Source: Romanomermis culicivorax (lineage: Eukaryota; Nematoda; Enoplea; Mermithida; Mermithidae). Taken from it: 64,000 nucleotides of DNA. The notes below the pieces were generated by a model. It did not search any database. It saw only the letters and a program-made list of their open reading frames with translations, and had not been told where the DNA came from. The position numbers and the translations under genes are program-made. Positions 52,900 to 64,000 of this stretch are shown piece after piece; position 1 is the first letter of the stretch, and every line of letters begins with the position of its first letter. The stretch covers positions 124,001 to 188,000 of the forward strand of contig CAWUHX010000156.1 in assembly GCA_963922205.1 (NCBI GenBank). The letters are read 5' to 3'.

Positions 52900-54274
52900 G
52901 GCGTGTCTTCAATACAGCGAAAATCAAAATAGTGATATCAAAACAGCGAAGTCTCAAAACAGCGATTCTCAAAATAGCGAAGTGTTAAAACTGCGTTTCT
53001 CAAAAGAGCGAATCTCAATACAGCGAATAGTAAAAAGTTCTATGCATTAGAGAAAACGCGCACATTATCTTTATAATAAATGTGCAAATTAGGTATATTG
53101 AAATCGTTTTTGCTACACTACCAGGCGAAACTAACCCTCAAGAATTTGCATCGAGTATGCGTTCAGGTCACGTCCGGAACGCGTCTTTTTCAGCAGCTCA
53201 AAGAAAACTTTCATCTTTCTTAATAATTGACATTCATGCAATAACTGTCAATCATATTTTTTTCATAATGTAAAGTGGATATGCACTTTGTTTTGACCTA
53301 CAGTATAACAACAGTTGACCTTTCGTTTATATCTGGTAAATAATGTGTGCTTTCTATAGAGAGGTAAGAAGGAAGCATCAGCAAAATTCTTTGGCTTTGT
53401 GTGACACAAGCACATGGCCTGTCAATTTTATTGTCGGTATAGTGACGGTAGTTTCGCCTGGTAGTGTAGTTCGAAGTCTATTTTTAGTTGCATTTGGCCA
53501 CCTAAGTTTTATATTCTTTTGTGCTGCAGTTGCGCTAGGCATGCACAAACGTACCATTCCTAAATCACAGAAAATATCTGTCAGAAAAATATTTTTGTAA
53601 AACGTTTGAAAGAAAACAAAAATAGAAAAATCATCATGTGGATTCCCGATTAGAATTGTTTTGTGTGGAGCTTACTTGCAAAAAAATTAAATTAATAAAA
53701 TAACAAAATGAAATGAAATAAGAAAATAAAATGAAATAAATAAAACAATTAAGCAGTAAAGAAACAAAAAACAAATAATAAAGAAATTAAAGGTAAAATA
53801 ATGTAATAAAAAGTAGATAAACTTAAAAAATAGAACCAAACACGACCTGAAAAAATTAAGCAAAAAGCGGCTCAAAATAAGAAGAATATAAAAGGGAATA
53901 AGGGAAATAAAAAAAGGGAAAAAAGAAACGAAAAACATGCATGCAGATATGTTAATAATAAACAAAACAAAATAAAAAGCTGTAATGTCGTGAAAACACA
54001 TCCTACAGGGCCATAATGTCAGAAATCTGGTGATTCGTGCCAAAATGTGTGACAACCAGCATCCACCAGATCGAAATGTGTCTACCCCCCTACAATCTCC
54101 ATTTCCCATCTTAAAGATAACTTTTTTGAAAATTCGCTATTTTGAGAATCTGTTCTGAGACTTCGCTGTTTTGAGGATCGCTGTTTTGAGACTTTGCTGT
54201 TTTGAGAATCGATGATTGAGACTTCGCTGTATTGAGTCTCGCTATTTTGAGTTTTGCTGAATACGGGTGAAACC
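52900..54274. mobile_element. foldback element F1, copy 1 (arms of TCAAAACAGCGA repeats)
   Basis: Left arm 52915-53045 with units such as TCTCAAAACAGCGATTC. The right arm, 54130-54265, is their complement (GAGACTTCGCTGTTTTGAG). The ends are GGCGTGTCTTCAATACAGCG and ATACGGGTGAAACC. Interior 53050-54100 includes A-rich sequence and an 85-codon frame (53343-53600), partly shared with copy 3 at the nucleotide level but not shown to be coding. Confidence 0.75.
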
Positions 54275-54331
54275 ATATTTGTAAATTTCACTCTCTGAAT
54301 TTTTATGACGTCATAACATAGGCCCAGTAAC

Positions 54332-55274
54332 GACGTGTCCCTAAAACAAGGAAACCCACAACAGCGAAACACATAATAGCGAGACTCGGAACATTGTTTC
54401 TCAAAACAGTGATTCTCATTACAGCGAAATCTCAATACAGCGATTCTCATTACAGCGAAGTCTCTAAACGCGATTCTCTATACAGTGAAATCTCAATACT
54501 ACGATTCTCAAAACAGCGAGGTCTCAAAACAGTGATTCTCAAAAGAGCGAATTGTAAAAAGTTCTATGCATTAGAGTAAACACACATCATTTTTATAATA
54601 AATATGCAAATTAGGCATATTGACATTATTTTTGCTAGTTGAGATATGCGGTAGATATGCACGGACGGACCATTTGAAAATCGCGAAAAAATATCTGGCA
54701 GAGAAACAATTTTGCGAAACGTTTGAAAAAACGAAAACAAGAAGTTATAAAAATTTCCGATTAAGGTTGTTTTGAACGGAGCTTAATTGCAAAAAATTAA
54801 ACTAATAATATAAATAAAACAAAATGAAATAAACAAATAAGATGAAATGAATAAAATAATTATGCAGTAAAGGCAGAACAAAAAACAAAACAATAAAGAA
54901 ACGAAAAATAAAATAATGTACTAAAAAGTAGGTAAAAATAGATCAAAAGTGCACAACCTGAAAAAATTAAACAAAAAAAACAAAAAGTGGCTTAAAATAA
55001 GAACAATATAAAAAGAAATAAGTCAATAAAGGAAAAAGAAATAAAAAACATGCATGTAGATATGTTAAGAATAAACAAACCAGAATGAAAAGCTGTGATG
55101 TCGTGAAATCACATGCCATGAAGCCATAATGTCAGAAATCTGGTGATTGATGCTAAAATATGTGACAAGCAGCATCCGCCAGATCGAAATGGGGTCGGTT
55201 GAGAATCGCTGTTTTGAGACTTCGCTGTATTGAGAAACACTGTTTTGAGTCTCGCTGAATAGAGGTGAACAATC
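54332..55274. mobile_element. foldback element F1, copy 2
   Basis: Left arm 54360-54550, right arm 55198-55260; interior shares ATGTCAGAAATCTGGTGATT with copy 1. Right end GGTGAACAATC, similar to F2 and F3. Flanks CCAGTAAC and GCAGTAAT match at 6 of 8 positions, a possible eroded target duplication. Confidence 0.7.
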
Positions 55275-55883
55275 GCAGTAATTGTGTTTAATGTTGTACA
55301 TTAATCGAGGTCATACATGCACAGCATAAGAATTCTGCTGGGGGTCAGCCTTGACGGCGAGTGGGATAGAAAATTTTTTTCTAATTAAAGGTATTCTAAC
55401 ATCCAAGCAGCCTATTCTTCCACTCAAATATGAGAAACTATTCAATTGATCAGCACTTTTTAGTTTCAATTCCGTGGAATCAAGTATGCTTGTTTGGAAA
55501 ATCCGTTAAACTAGAGCATAATTTTCATTTTCATAACGTTTTTTCTCTTTCTCTTATTTCTTTCACCATCTTTCTAATCAATGCTGGGGGTTAGCAAGAA
55601 TCTGTTGAAGGTCCAGACCCCGTTGTGCATGTATGGTCAAGGTAACGGGATTTATTTCTTATTTATATTAGTCGAGGTGGCATGCAGGATACAATCTTCC
55701 ATCAGCAGAAAACATGAAAAATACGAGATATTTGCCTCATTATATTTACAAACATTCAGAGACAAACATCACGGACCCAGTTTTCTGTAGAATAATCGTT
55801 GAGACTAAACAAAAACAACTGATTTTATAATTATTATTAAAATCAATTATACAAAAAATAGATGATTTCAATGTACACAAAAA
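55275..55883. other. unassigned spacer downstream of DDX49
   Basis: No gene recognised. Includes the 3' flank of the DDX49 gene. Confidence 0.45.
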
Positions 55884-58800
55884 TTACGAGGTAATGTTTT
55901 TTAATTTCTTTACTCTAGCTTTACTCTGTTCTTTTCGCCGTTTCTTCTGCCTTTCGATAGTTTTTTGCACTTCATCCGGGTCTAAACCTTCCAAAATCAT
56001 TTGTTTTCGTTTATTAATTTCTCGCCGTTCGCCGAAATTCTGTTCGTCCAACTTGATTTCGGCTTCTCGTTTGGCGACTAGAACTTCGGCTACGTTTTGA
56101 CAAACTTTTTTATGACCGACTTTCAACTCTTTCAATTGGCATTTGATCAACGATTCGACACTTTTCAAAAGTCCAACGTCGTATTGGGTGACGAAAGTGA
56201 TGGCCGAACCGGAACGGCCGGCGCGGGCAGCCCGACCGACCCGGTGGACGTACGATTTGGGGCATTGGGGGACGTTATGGTTGACCACGAGATCGACCTT
56301 AGAATAAATGTTTACGTTGTTTGGATTCTTTTTAGTTTTGAAGACTATAGAGCAAAATTAATTGCATTCTGAGAAGAAAACAAGCGCAATATCTCACGAA
56401 TCATAGATGTAAACAATAACTTAATGTACGAACAATCAGTTTTTCTTACACTATTTCAGATTGGTACGATTTTTTTGCAGGCTGGAATATTTTGAGTCTA
56501 CTGAACTAATCTTTAACAATCTTTTGAGCGAAATTTTTGGCAATGATAACTTTGTATGAACGATTTTGATGACATTTCTAATTTTCCAGTCGATAAGCAT
56601 TTAAAAAAACATATATACTATATAATAGACATCGTTTTAAAAGCAATTTTTATTATTGCAATTTCGTTAAATATTTTTTGTCACCCGAAAATTCAGACTC
56701 TTGCAAAATGTCTTAACATAACAATTTACAATTCTTTTTGCATAGCGAAATTCCAGATTAAGAAACATAAGTAAAAATGAGACGTTTTAGATTTGCATAT
56801 CAAATCGCTATGCATATATAAAAAATCTGTTCTTCATAACGAAATCCATCTTAAAAAAGTGATTAAAGCTGTAAAATTTGATATCTTCAAAAATAATTTG
56901 CACAATATTCCTGAGTCAAAACGACACAAAATGCTAATTCTCGAGTCTACAAAAGCTGAATTAAGTTCTAGTCCAAAAGATGCTGAAAATATATTAATAA
57001 ATTGTTTCCCATCAAGTGAGAATGAATTTTACAAATAATCACAGTTTTCGCAAAAATCTTAAAATTTTGGTCAATAGTCAAAAAAGTGATATAAACGAAT
57101 AGATAACCTAAACAAAATTTACAGTTATTTGTTTCAGCATTAGAAAAGGTAAACTAGAAAGCAATAAAATGAGTTGAGGATTAGACGGCAGAAAACGAGA
57201 CTACCCGTACATAATAACCGTAAAATGAAGGTTTTCCAAACGTTTTGCTACTTCTGGAAAATTATTTTCTGTTTTTTTTAAATAAAAAATTCGCAAAATA
57301 TTACGTGAAATCTAAATTAAGATTGGGTTGAACAACTGCAACAGTTTGGGAGTGAGGGAGAAAAAATATTTTATATAAAAAACCCTAATTATGGCAAAAA
57401 ATAAAATGTTCAGAAATATTTGAAATTCCAAATAATTCATACATTAGATGAAACACTGTGGAAACATTAATTTTTTTCTTACTTGTGGAATATCTAATCC
57501 TCTAGACGCAACGTCCGTACATAACAAAATTTTAATCCTGTCCGACCGAAATTTTTGTAAAGCGTCCAAGCGTTCCCTTTGGCTGATCATCGAATGTAAA
57601 GCGGCCACTTTGAACATTTTCAAATCACTGAACATCATCGACAACGCTTGACATTCGCGACAAGTTTGCGTAAAAATTAAGACCGAACCACTTTCGTGTT
57701 TTTCGTGCCATTGTTTAACGACGTAGACCAAATAGGCGTCTTTGACGTCCACCGGGCAAAGTACGTAACGTTGATCTAAGTTATCGACGGTCAAAGTTTC
57801 TAGATCGTCTTCGTAGAAGTAAGGTTCGTGCATGGCTACTTCGCGTAAATGGTTCAAGGCATCGGTTATAGTAGCGCTGAATTTTTTAGGACAATCAATT
57901 AGAATATAATATCTGATATCAGATAAAAATGGGAAATTTCAAAATTTTTCGGTGAAAAATGTCATTTTGTACTGAAAATGACAATTATTTATGAGCTTAA
58001 GGCAAAAAACTCGTTCATCTAATTTTGCTACAATAATGTGAAATTTCTGATCAAGAATTATGACTTCAAAAATTAAATTTTTTCCTGATAAACTGAAAAC
58101 ATAGTACAGTCCTATAGTTAAATAGCACAACGTTCTATTCATTTTTGAGCATTAAAAATGAAATATAACGAATTCAAACCCAGAAATATAGATCAACCAG
58201 CGAAACATAAAATTGAAGAATGATTTATGTCGAAAAATGCGTTAATCATTATTTTCAAGGAAAAATTCGACTTGTTGGTTTAACCAATTTACACTGACTG
58301 GATACCGGAAATGAAAAATTCATCTCGACTTTCGAAGAGGGATAACATTATCAAAGTTTCATAGAAGAAAATTCTTTTTTGCGATAATTTTTCATTCAAG
58401 TTTTGCAAATCTTAGAGATTCGCGAACTATTTGAAAATTGACTCACCTAAAAAGCAATGTTTGCCTTTTTGCAGGTAAATGTCCTAAAATAATTTTTAAC
58501 TGATCGGCGTATTGACCGTCTAATAAACGATCGGCTTCGTCGAGAACTAAACATTTCAATTTTTCTAGAGGAACCTCCTGTCCGCTTTTAATGTGATCGG
58601 ACAAGCGACCTGGCGTGGCTATAAGAATATGCGGTCGATGGGACATGTCTAGAGCTTGCTGAACCATATCACGACCTGATAAACAAAAATTAAGCCGACA
58701 TTAGAAAAAAATCATTTATTTACACGTTCGAATTTCTTTCGTGTTCAACTTGGTTAAATTAACGTTTTTCTGGATATGCTTCAATGAATAGATATTTCGA

Positions 58801-60511
58801 AAAATTTCAATTCGCAGACATTTAGATTGAAAAATATATAAAAAAGGCAACGGAAGCCGGAAAAATGGCACAGATGTTATTTATTACCTCCAACTATGAT
58901 GCCAACTTTCAAGTTGATAGGTTTTCCTAAAACTTTGAATTGATCGGCGATTTGAAAAGCCAATTCACGGGTAGGAGTTAAAATCAAGGAAAATATTCCA
59001 TGCGGATCTTGGGCCAGAAGTTGTAAAATTGGTAGAGCGAAAGCCAACGTTTTACCAGTGCCGGTTTTCGCGCATCCGATAACATCTTTGCCTGCATAAA
59101 GAATAGGTGCTTGAAAATTTGCGGTTGACGGTAAGAAGACATGATTTAATTCCGACGGAAAGGAATGAACTATATCTTAAACATACGTGCTTTCATCCAG
59201 TGTTTTTTTGCACGAGCTCTTTTGCACGGTGCAAAAAACTCACCAAAAAAGTTTCGCATGCCAAAAAATTTTTTGTACTATAAATAGGGTTTTTTTGTAC
59301 ATGACCCATTTGCACATGTACAAACAGCAGCCAATATTTCATTCCTACAATTTGTACATAGCGAAAATAGGTATAAATAAGTACCCTGTGTTTTTCTACA
59401 TCATTGCCAAAGACTAATAACCAAATCAGTGTAATTTTCAAATTTTATTTGTGACTACAAACATTAAAATTGAGCAAAAAACTGAAATTTTCGAGTTTCA
59501 AGTCTAATTTACAAGCATTTTGCAACAAATTTTCTAGAAAACTGTTCAATAGCATAACGAATTTGCATTAGATGGTAAATCGATGGTTAAGTCCTCTATG
59601 ATGACAAGCGAAAGCCCAAAAAAGATGTTAATCTTTCCGACGCGTAGCGCCGCAGAAATTTTTTGTCTATTGATATTCGGCGACGCAGCAAAATCAATTT
59701 TCCAAACATTTATTTCAAGAATTAGATTCAAATTTTGTGTTCAAAAGTCTTAATTTTTAGAATTTTATTATTTGAAAAATTTTAAAACCAGTAATTTATT
59801 TGTTGACCCTCATGAACTTGGCCGAAAAGATATGAGTGGAAGAGTAGAAATTTCCGAAAACTACTTCCATGAAGCATCTGAATTGATTTTATGTTAAGAA
59901 AGGAATAATCGCTTCAAAAAGTTTAGAGACTTCACGTATTGATCTTTCTCAAAAAAAGTTTCAAGGAAAAACTGTGAATCTTCATGAAATATCAAGATAA
60001 TATTGAAGATTACGATTTAAAACATGAAATAATACGTTTGGGATGATGAAAACTAGTATACATTAAATGACTTTTTTTTGAAATTTGGACTTTTGAAATT
60101 TTGAAATTTGGACCTACTAAAATGCACCAACTTTTCTATATGAAAACACCAAATTTTTTCATTTTTTTGCACAGGGCAAAAAAACATGAAAAAAAAAGTT
60201 TTGCACGAACGGAAAAAGTTTTGCACAGTGCAAAAAAACCCTGCTTTCATCAATACCTAAGCGCTCAAAAACCGGATTATTTTTTCTGTCGAAAAACTCA
60301 GTTTTTTGAAACCTGTAATTACAATTCTAAAGTAGTATAAATTGTTTAGTTAATTACCTTCCAAGATTTTCGGTACGCAATTGTATTGGACGTCGGTTGG
60401 TTCTTTGATGCCCATAGATTCACATTGCTTGATTAACCACTCGTTGACGTGCATATTTTTGAAGGACAATTTTTCAACGACTTTTATGGGCGCTGTCGAC
60501 GTCGACGCCAT
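55884..60511 (-). CDS. DDX49: DEAD-box RNA helicase, DDX49/Dbp8 orthologue (5 exons, 464 aa)
   Basis: Exons (minus strand): 60511-60358, 59091-58888, 58675-58447, 57876-57483, 56297-55884. All junctions are in phase with GT/AG. The ATG at 60511 starts M-A-S-T-S-T. Motifs in order: Q-motif region ending P-T-D-V-Q, Walker [26 protein letters not shown] (split by an intron), T-D-V-A-S-R-G-L-D and [10 protein letters not shown]. The C-terminal E-I-N-K-R-K-Q-(M/L)-I-L-E-G block is characteristic of DDX49/Dbp8, a nucleolar helicase of the small-subunit processome acting in 40S ribosome maturation. Length is close to the human protein (about 480 aa). Intron 1 carries a hAT MITE; intron 4 is about 1.2 kb. 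It looks intact and functional. Confidence 0.93.
59198..60243. mobile_element. hAT-type MITE in DDX49 intron 1, perfect 8-bp target duplication
   Basis: Begins CAGTGTTTTTTTGCACG and ends AAAAAAACCCTG. Perfect CTTTCATC duplications flank it (59190-59197 and 60244-60251). The interior is the inverse of the MITE at 12537-13561, with shared blocks such as ATTGATCTTTCTCAAAAAA and CATGAACTTGGCC. Fully intronic, so it should not disturb the protein. Confidence 0.9.
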
Positions 60512-61018
60512 ATTCAAAAATCTATCTAAAAGGGATTCAAAAATGGACAGAAATTTGATCGGCATAATGATTCATGCTGAAAACTTTGTCAACAGTAGAC
60601 ACCACTGTTTTTACCCAAATGACCTTATTCGTGGAAAATTTTGTCAGAATGAGGAAAACAAATTTAGGGTTTTTATACTAATGTGGAACAAATTTTTGTT
60701 ACTTCTGGCGAAGTCTTTTTGATCAATAATTTGGATTTATGGATTAGAGAAAAAGTAAAGGTTCATCACAACATTCATTTGCCAAATTAATGGCTATTTG
60801 GAATTATCATTCTCATTATCTCCACCATGTTGGTTAAGTGCTTCGGAGTGCTGAAATAACACAAAATGTAGAAAATTTTTTGTACAGAATGCAAAAAAAT
60901 TTCCACTTTACGAGTGGAAAATTTCTTTAAGGTCTTTCCACAAATGTGGAAAGAAGGCAGGGAAAATACAGTAATAGACAGAGGTGCATTTATTTTGTTT
61001 TCTCTGGATGCTTGTAGA
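60512..61018. other. promoter/5' flank of DDX49 and spacer
   Basis: No other gene seen. The DDX49 transcription start must lie here on the minus strand. Includes the left 8-bp repeat CTTGTAGA (61011-61018) of the next MITE. Confidence 0.4.
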
Positions 61019-61616
61019 CAGTGTTTTTTTTTGCCGTCGGCAAATGAAAATGTCTAGCGGCAAATGAACTTTGAGTCGTCATTTGTACATGTACAAACGA
61101 GAAGAATCCAAAATTTTGCCGAAATTTGTAACAAAAATTGAGATTTCCGCTTGTCTCAGCGGAACTGTGCAGCATGTTGTGCGGAACTGTGCCACTTCGA
61201 CCGAACGAGGCCGATACAATACTGGCCAAATCTGCGAACCGCAATCCAAAAAGAAGTGTCCGGCAGTGGCCGAAGTATTGGAAATTGAGGCGGTGGCGGA
61301 AACTGCTGAAAGTGATGAAGAAGAAGATGCAATAAAATTGTTTGAGAAAGATCTTCCTCTACTTGAATGATTTTTCGACGTGCGGCCCTGCCCGGTGTTG
61401 AATAAATTTTGTTGTTGTTGAGTATTTTTTTGATTTTATTTAGAGCGGTCTCACTTCTTCTAAAATCATAATATATTTGATTCGATATCTGTACCAATAA
61501 GTACCCAAACAAAATCGCTTAAAAAACTAATATTTTCATTGTACAAATATGTACAAATGAAAATTGCCTACTCGTTTGTACATGTGCAAATGGGTCATGC
61601 ACAAAAAAAAACACTG
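61019..61616. mobile_element. short hAT-type MITE carrying a gene fragment, perfect 8-bp target duplication
   Basis: CAGTGTTTTTTTTTGCC at the left, GCACAAAAAAAAACACTG at the right, flanked by perfect CTTGTAGA repeats (61011-61018, 61617-61624). The subterminal TTGTACATGTGCAAATGGG-type sequence matches the other two copies, but the interior is different and gene-like. Confidence 0.88.
61138..61400 (+). pseudogene. captured 3' gene end inside the hAT MITE
   Basis: A GC-richer open stretch reads to a stop at 61368-61370, ending in an acidic tail E-S-D-E-E-E-D-A-I-K-L-F-E-K-D-L-P-L-L-E. GTTGAATAAATTTTG (a polyadenylation-like signal) follows about 25 bp after. It looks like the last exon and 3' UTR start of a host gene caught between MITE ends. 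An acidic tail of this kind fits translation elongation factor 1-beta/delta-like or many other proteins, so I do not name the source gene. No start codon, not expressed as a gene here. Confidence 0.5.
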
Positions 61617-61702
61617 CTTGTAGATATTATGCCTGGAAGGCGAGTACTATTTCACGCTTACTCAATTATTGCTGAACCTATCCCACGTAAAGTCTTATTC
61701 AA

Positions 61703-62587
61703 GGTTTCACCCCTATTCAACGAAACACACAACAACGAAACTCAAAATTGCGACTTAATACAGCGATTCTTAAAACAGCGATGTCTCAGAACAGATAAAA
61801 TGGCGAATTTTCAGAAAAGTTATCTTTAGAATGGGAAAATGGAGATTCATTTCGATCTGGTGGATGCTGGTTGTCACACATTTTGGCGCGAATCACCAGA
61901 TTACTGATATTGTAGCTCTATGGCATGTATTTTCACATTAGTTTTTTATTCTGGTTAGTTTATTATTAACATATCTACATGCATGTTTTTTGTTTCTTTT
62001 TCCCTTATTCCCTTTTATATTCTTCTTATTTTGAGCCAATTTTTGTTTAATATTTTCAGGTCGTGTACTTTTGTTTTATTTCTTACGTACTTTTTATTAC
62101 ATTATTTTACTTTTCGTATCTTTATTATTTCTTCTTTGTTCTGCCTTTACTGCTTAATTATTTTATTCATTTCATTTTATTTATTTCATTAATTTAATTT
62201 TTTTGCAGTTAAGCTCCATACAAAACCATTTTAATCGGGAATCCTTATGAAAATTCTTGGTTTTTGTTTTTTTCAAACCTTTGGCAAAAACGTTTTTCTG
62301 ATAGATATTTTTTGGTGATTTTGGAATGATCTGTTCGTGTATACCTACCGCAAACGCAGCACAAAAGCATGTAAAACTTAGATGACCAAATGCAACTAAA
62401 AATAGACTCTCAATCAGCAAAAACGGTTTTAATGTACCTAATTTGCATATTTATCAATGATGTGTGCATTTACTCTAACGCGTAAAATTTTTTACTGTTC
62501 GCTCTTTTCAAACTTCACTGTAATGAGAATTACTGTTTTGAGATTTCGATGTCGCTATTTTTAGTTTCGCTGTATTGGGGACACGCC
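61703..62587. mobile_element. foldback element F1, copy 3 (inverse orientation)
   Basis: Ends GGTTTCACCCCTATTCAACG and TGTATTGGGGACACGCC; arms of CAGCGA/TCGCTGT units (61720-61795, 62500-62575). Flanks TTATTCAA (61695-61702) and TTATTCAG (62588-62595), 7 of 8. The interior matches copy 1, including the segment coding for the hydrophobic L-F-L-V-A-F-G-H-L-S frame in inverse orientation. Confidence 0.75.
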
Positions 62588-63368
62588 TTATTCAGAAGTG
62601 TAATCGGCAACTAATACCGATTTTATTGTGAAATAAACAATATCTGCAGACTCATTACTTGTATCAACTGTCCGTTGAAATACATAGAAAATTATTTAAT
62701 TAGGTATCAAAATCTCTAATAGTGCGAAATACTCCAGACTTGAAAAATGATAAAATATTTTTTCTAGGAGTGTAGAAATTTTTCCCTCGTGAAAAACAAA
62801 ACACCATAGCAGCACCGCAAAATAGCAGAGAATTTTCTTCAAGTGCATGCACGTAGGTGTTTTTGGATATACAATTGACAAATACTGAAACGGCGAAAAT
62901 ATTCCAAAAGTAACATCAATACATAACATTTTTCATTTTCGAGATGTACTAAATTCATGACATCGTTGACTGCTACGGGATTACCCCGTGCGAGGAAACG
63001 CAGTCACGGCAAAATGTACAAGTTGGGCTATTCTCCGGTCACCTGATAAAAAAGTCTTTGAGCCATTAACACTTTATTTTAGATTTGCAACTTCTTTCAT
63101 CAACAATGTTTGTATAACAACAAATAATATAACCCCTACAGCGCTCAATTTTTCTCCTTAAAATAAGAATATAACGATGAGCGAACGCGAAAAGTATTTT
63201 GGATACGCAGCGCAGCTATACATCACTTTTTCTGAAATCAAAGCCGGAAAACTTATAATGGAAAAAAATAAGCCGTATATCGTATGTAGTAGACGATTTT
63301 TTCTTGGAAAAACGCAAAATAAAACGAAAAAGGAAAACTGAAAAAGAAGAAACGTGTTGCGATTTGAT
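62588..63368. other. 3' flank of the right-edge gene
   Basis: No gene recognised. A minus-strand AATAAA (plus strand TTTATT near 63072) could serve the gene whose last exon ends at 63369. Confidence 0.4.
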
Positions 63369-63434
63369 CTAATCTTTCGGCATATTTTTAAATCCTAGAA
63401 TGGCTTCTTCACCCATGGCTGTTGTAGCGCTGAT
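63369..63434 (-). CDS. terminal coding exon of an unidentified minus-strand gene
   Basis: After a CACTTTTTCAG acceptor the frame reads I-S-A-T-T-A-M-G-E-E-A-I-L-G-F-K-N-M-P-K-D and stops (TAG at 63371-63369). The phase-0 entry matches the exon end at 63966. GC-richer and codon-like. I do not recognise the protein. Confidence 0.5.
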   Translation of the reverse strand: MSATTAMGEEAILGFKNMPKD

Positions 63435-63965
63435 CTGAAAAAGTGTAGTTATTCACTATAGGTAAATATTGCAAAAGACGGAGCTGGAACATACCTGTAA
63501 TTGGAGGGGGTTGGAGGGGACCTCCCAACTAGGTCCGACCGTCGAACTATCCAACTTGTCGAACCCTATGCTCTAATGTCGAAACCCCCCAACTCGGAAA
63601 AATAAGGAAAAAAGTAGCTTTTTGGGGAAAATTTTCGTAATTTTTTCGACCCCCTCCCATTGAGGCGGCATGCAAACAGTGTATCGCGTAAAATCAACAT
63701 TTTCTGGGGTATTCAGTAAAAAAAATTTTGTCCGCAGGAAAGGAAAAATCCTGCGCACGGCGCTGTGTGTGTACATTTTGAGTTTTCAATACGCACAATA
63801 AATTTTGATATAGCCCAACTCATAACTGAAAATTAGACTCGCGCTATTGAAGCCTCCACTACTTTTTCTCACTTCTCATGTTCAAGAATTCATTTTATAA
63901 TTCATCATGTTGCAGACAGAAACATTATCGATAGACATTAGTTGAAATCGCGAACAAAAACTTAC
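63435..63965 (-). other. intron of the right-edge gene
   Basis: 530 bp, GTAAGT donor at 63965 and CAG acceptor at 63435. The short open frames inside are not supported. Confidence 0.45.
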
Positions 63966-64000
63966 TAAAATTCCCGATTCATCTTTTTCGAAGGCGTCGC
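63966..64000 (-). CDS. partial internal exon of the right-edge gene
   Basis: Reads D-A-F-E-K-D-E-S-G-I-L and ends at a TTA|GTAAGT donor in phase 0, joining in frame to the exon at 63434. The rest of the gene lies right of the window. Confidence 0.45.

Noticed and set aside
53343-53600. Hydrophobic ORF inside foldback F1 as a transposon protein
   Set aside because: Similarity to copy 3 is at the nucleotide level and other copies lack the frame, so coding is not shown.
52915-54550. CRISPR-like arrays of regularly spaced AACAGCGA repeats
   Set aside because: The DNA is eukaryotic, units are contiguous without unique spacers, and they form inverted arms of mobile elements.
56556-57038. Two plus-strand ORFs inside DDX49 intron 4
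   Set aside because: Ile/Lys/Asn-rich, no domain, separated by stops; could be an old fragment but not supportable.

Overview
The window is AT-rich metazoan nuclear DNA. It has spliceosomal introns with GTAAGT-like donors and TTTCAG-like acceptors, one recognisable housekeeping gene (a DDX49/Dbp8 DEAD-box helicase), pieces of two other host genes at the window edges, and a very high load of transposable elements. The repeat repertoire (mariner, hAT-type MITEs, foldback elements, Ty3-like pol, phlebovirus-like Env remnants) fits an invertebrate. A nematode is my best guess, but nothing proves it.

Layout. 0.4-2.6 kb: the last two exons of a SAM-domain gene (+). 3.4-14 kb: old duplications, a short MITE family, a phlebovirus-type Env pseudogene (-), foldback elements, and a small secreted-peptide gene (9493-9738) whose paralogue lies at 24924-25163 in a second copy of the same segmental duplication. 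15-30 kb: repeats, a dead mariner, and two foldback elements with arms of reiterated short motifs. 31.2-39.5 kb: a minus-strand LTR element (two ~555 bp LTRs about 97% identical by eye) with no reverse transcriptase. It encodes a DEDDy (RNase D-like) exonuclease protein, an acidic coiled-coil protein and a helical protein with an RG-rich nucleic-acid-binding tail. 40.6-47.5 kb: a plus-strand Ty3-like pol (5' truncated) followed by a diverged homologue of the same exonuclease plus nucleocapsid-like pair, then a polypurine tract and a probable LTR start at 48.6 kb. 49.5-52.4 kb: a collapsed retroelement (four zinc knuckles, protease-like motif, Env ectodomain, 3' LTR). 52.9-55.3 and 61.7-62.6 kb: three foldback copies. 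55.9-60.5 kb: DDX49 (-) with a hAT MITE in intron 1. 61.0-61.6 kb: a hAT MITE with an 8-bp target duplication, carrying what looks like a captured 3' gene end. 63.4-64.0 kb: the last exons of an unidentified minus-strand gene.

The candidate new system is the pair of LTR-associated modules at 37774-32491 (-) and 43086-47465 (+). Each has a tiny first exon, a phase-1 intron at an equivalent position, an exonuclease-like domain retaining all four DEDD acidic residues plus the exo III tyrosine, an acidic coiled-coil region, and then a helical plus basic-tail protein set off by stop codons. The two copies are strongly diverged yet keep the catalytic residues. That suggests selection on an exonuclease carried by a retroelement, possibly acting against host small-RNA defence or in the element's own RNA processing. 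The sequence supports the architecture. The function is inference.
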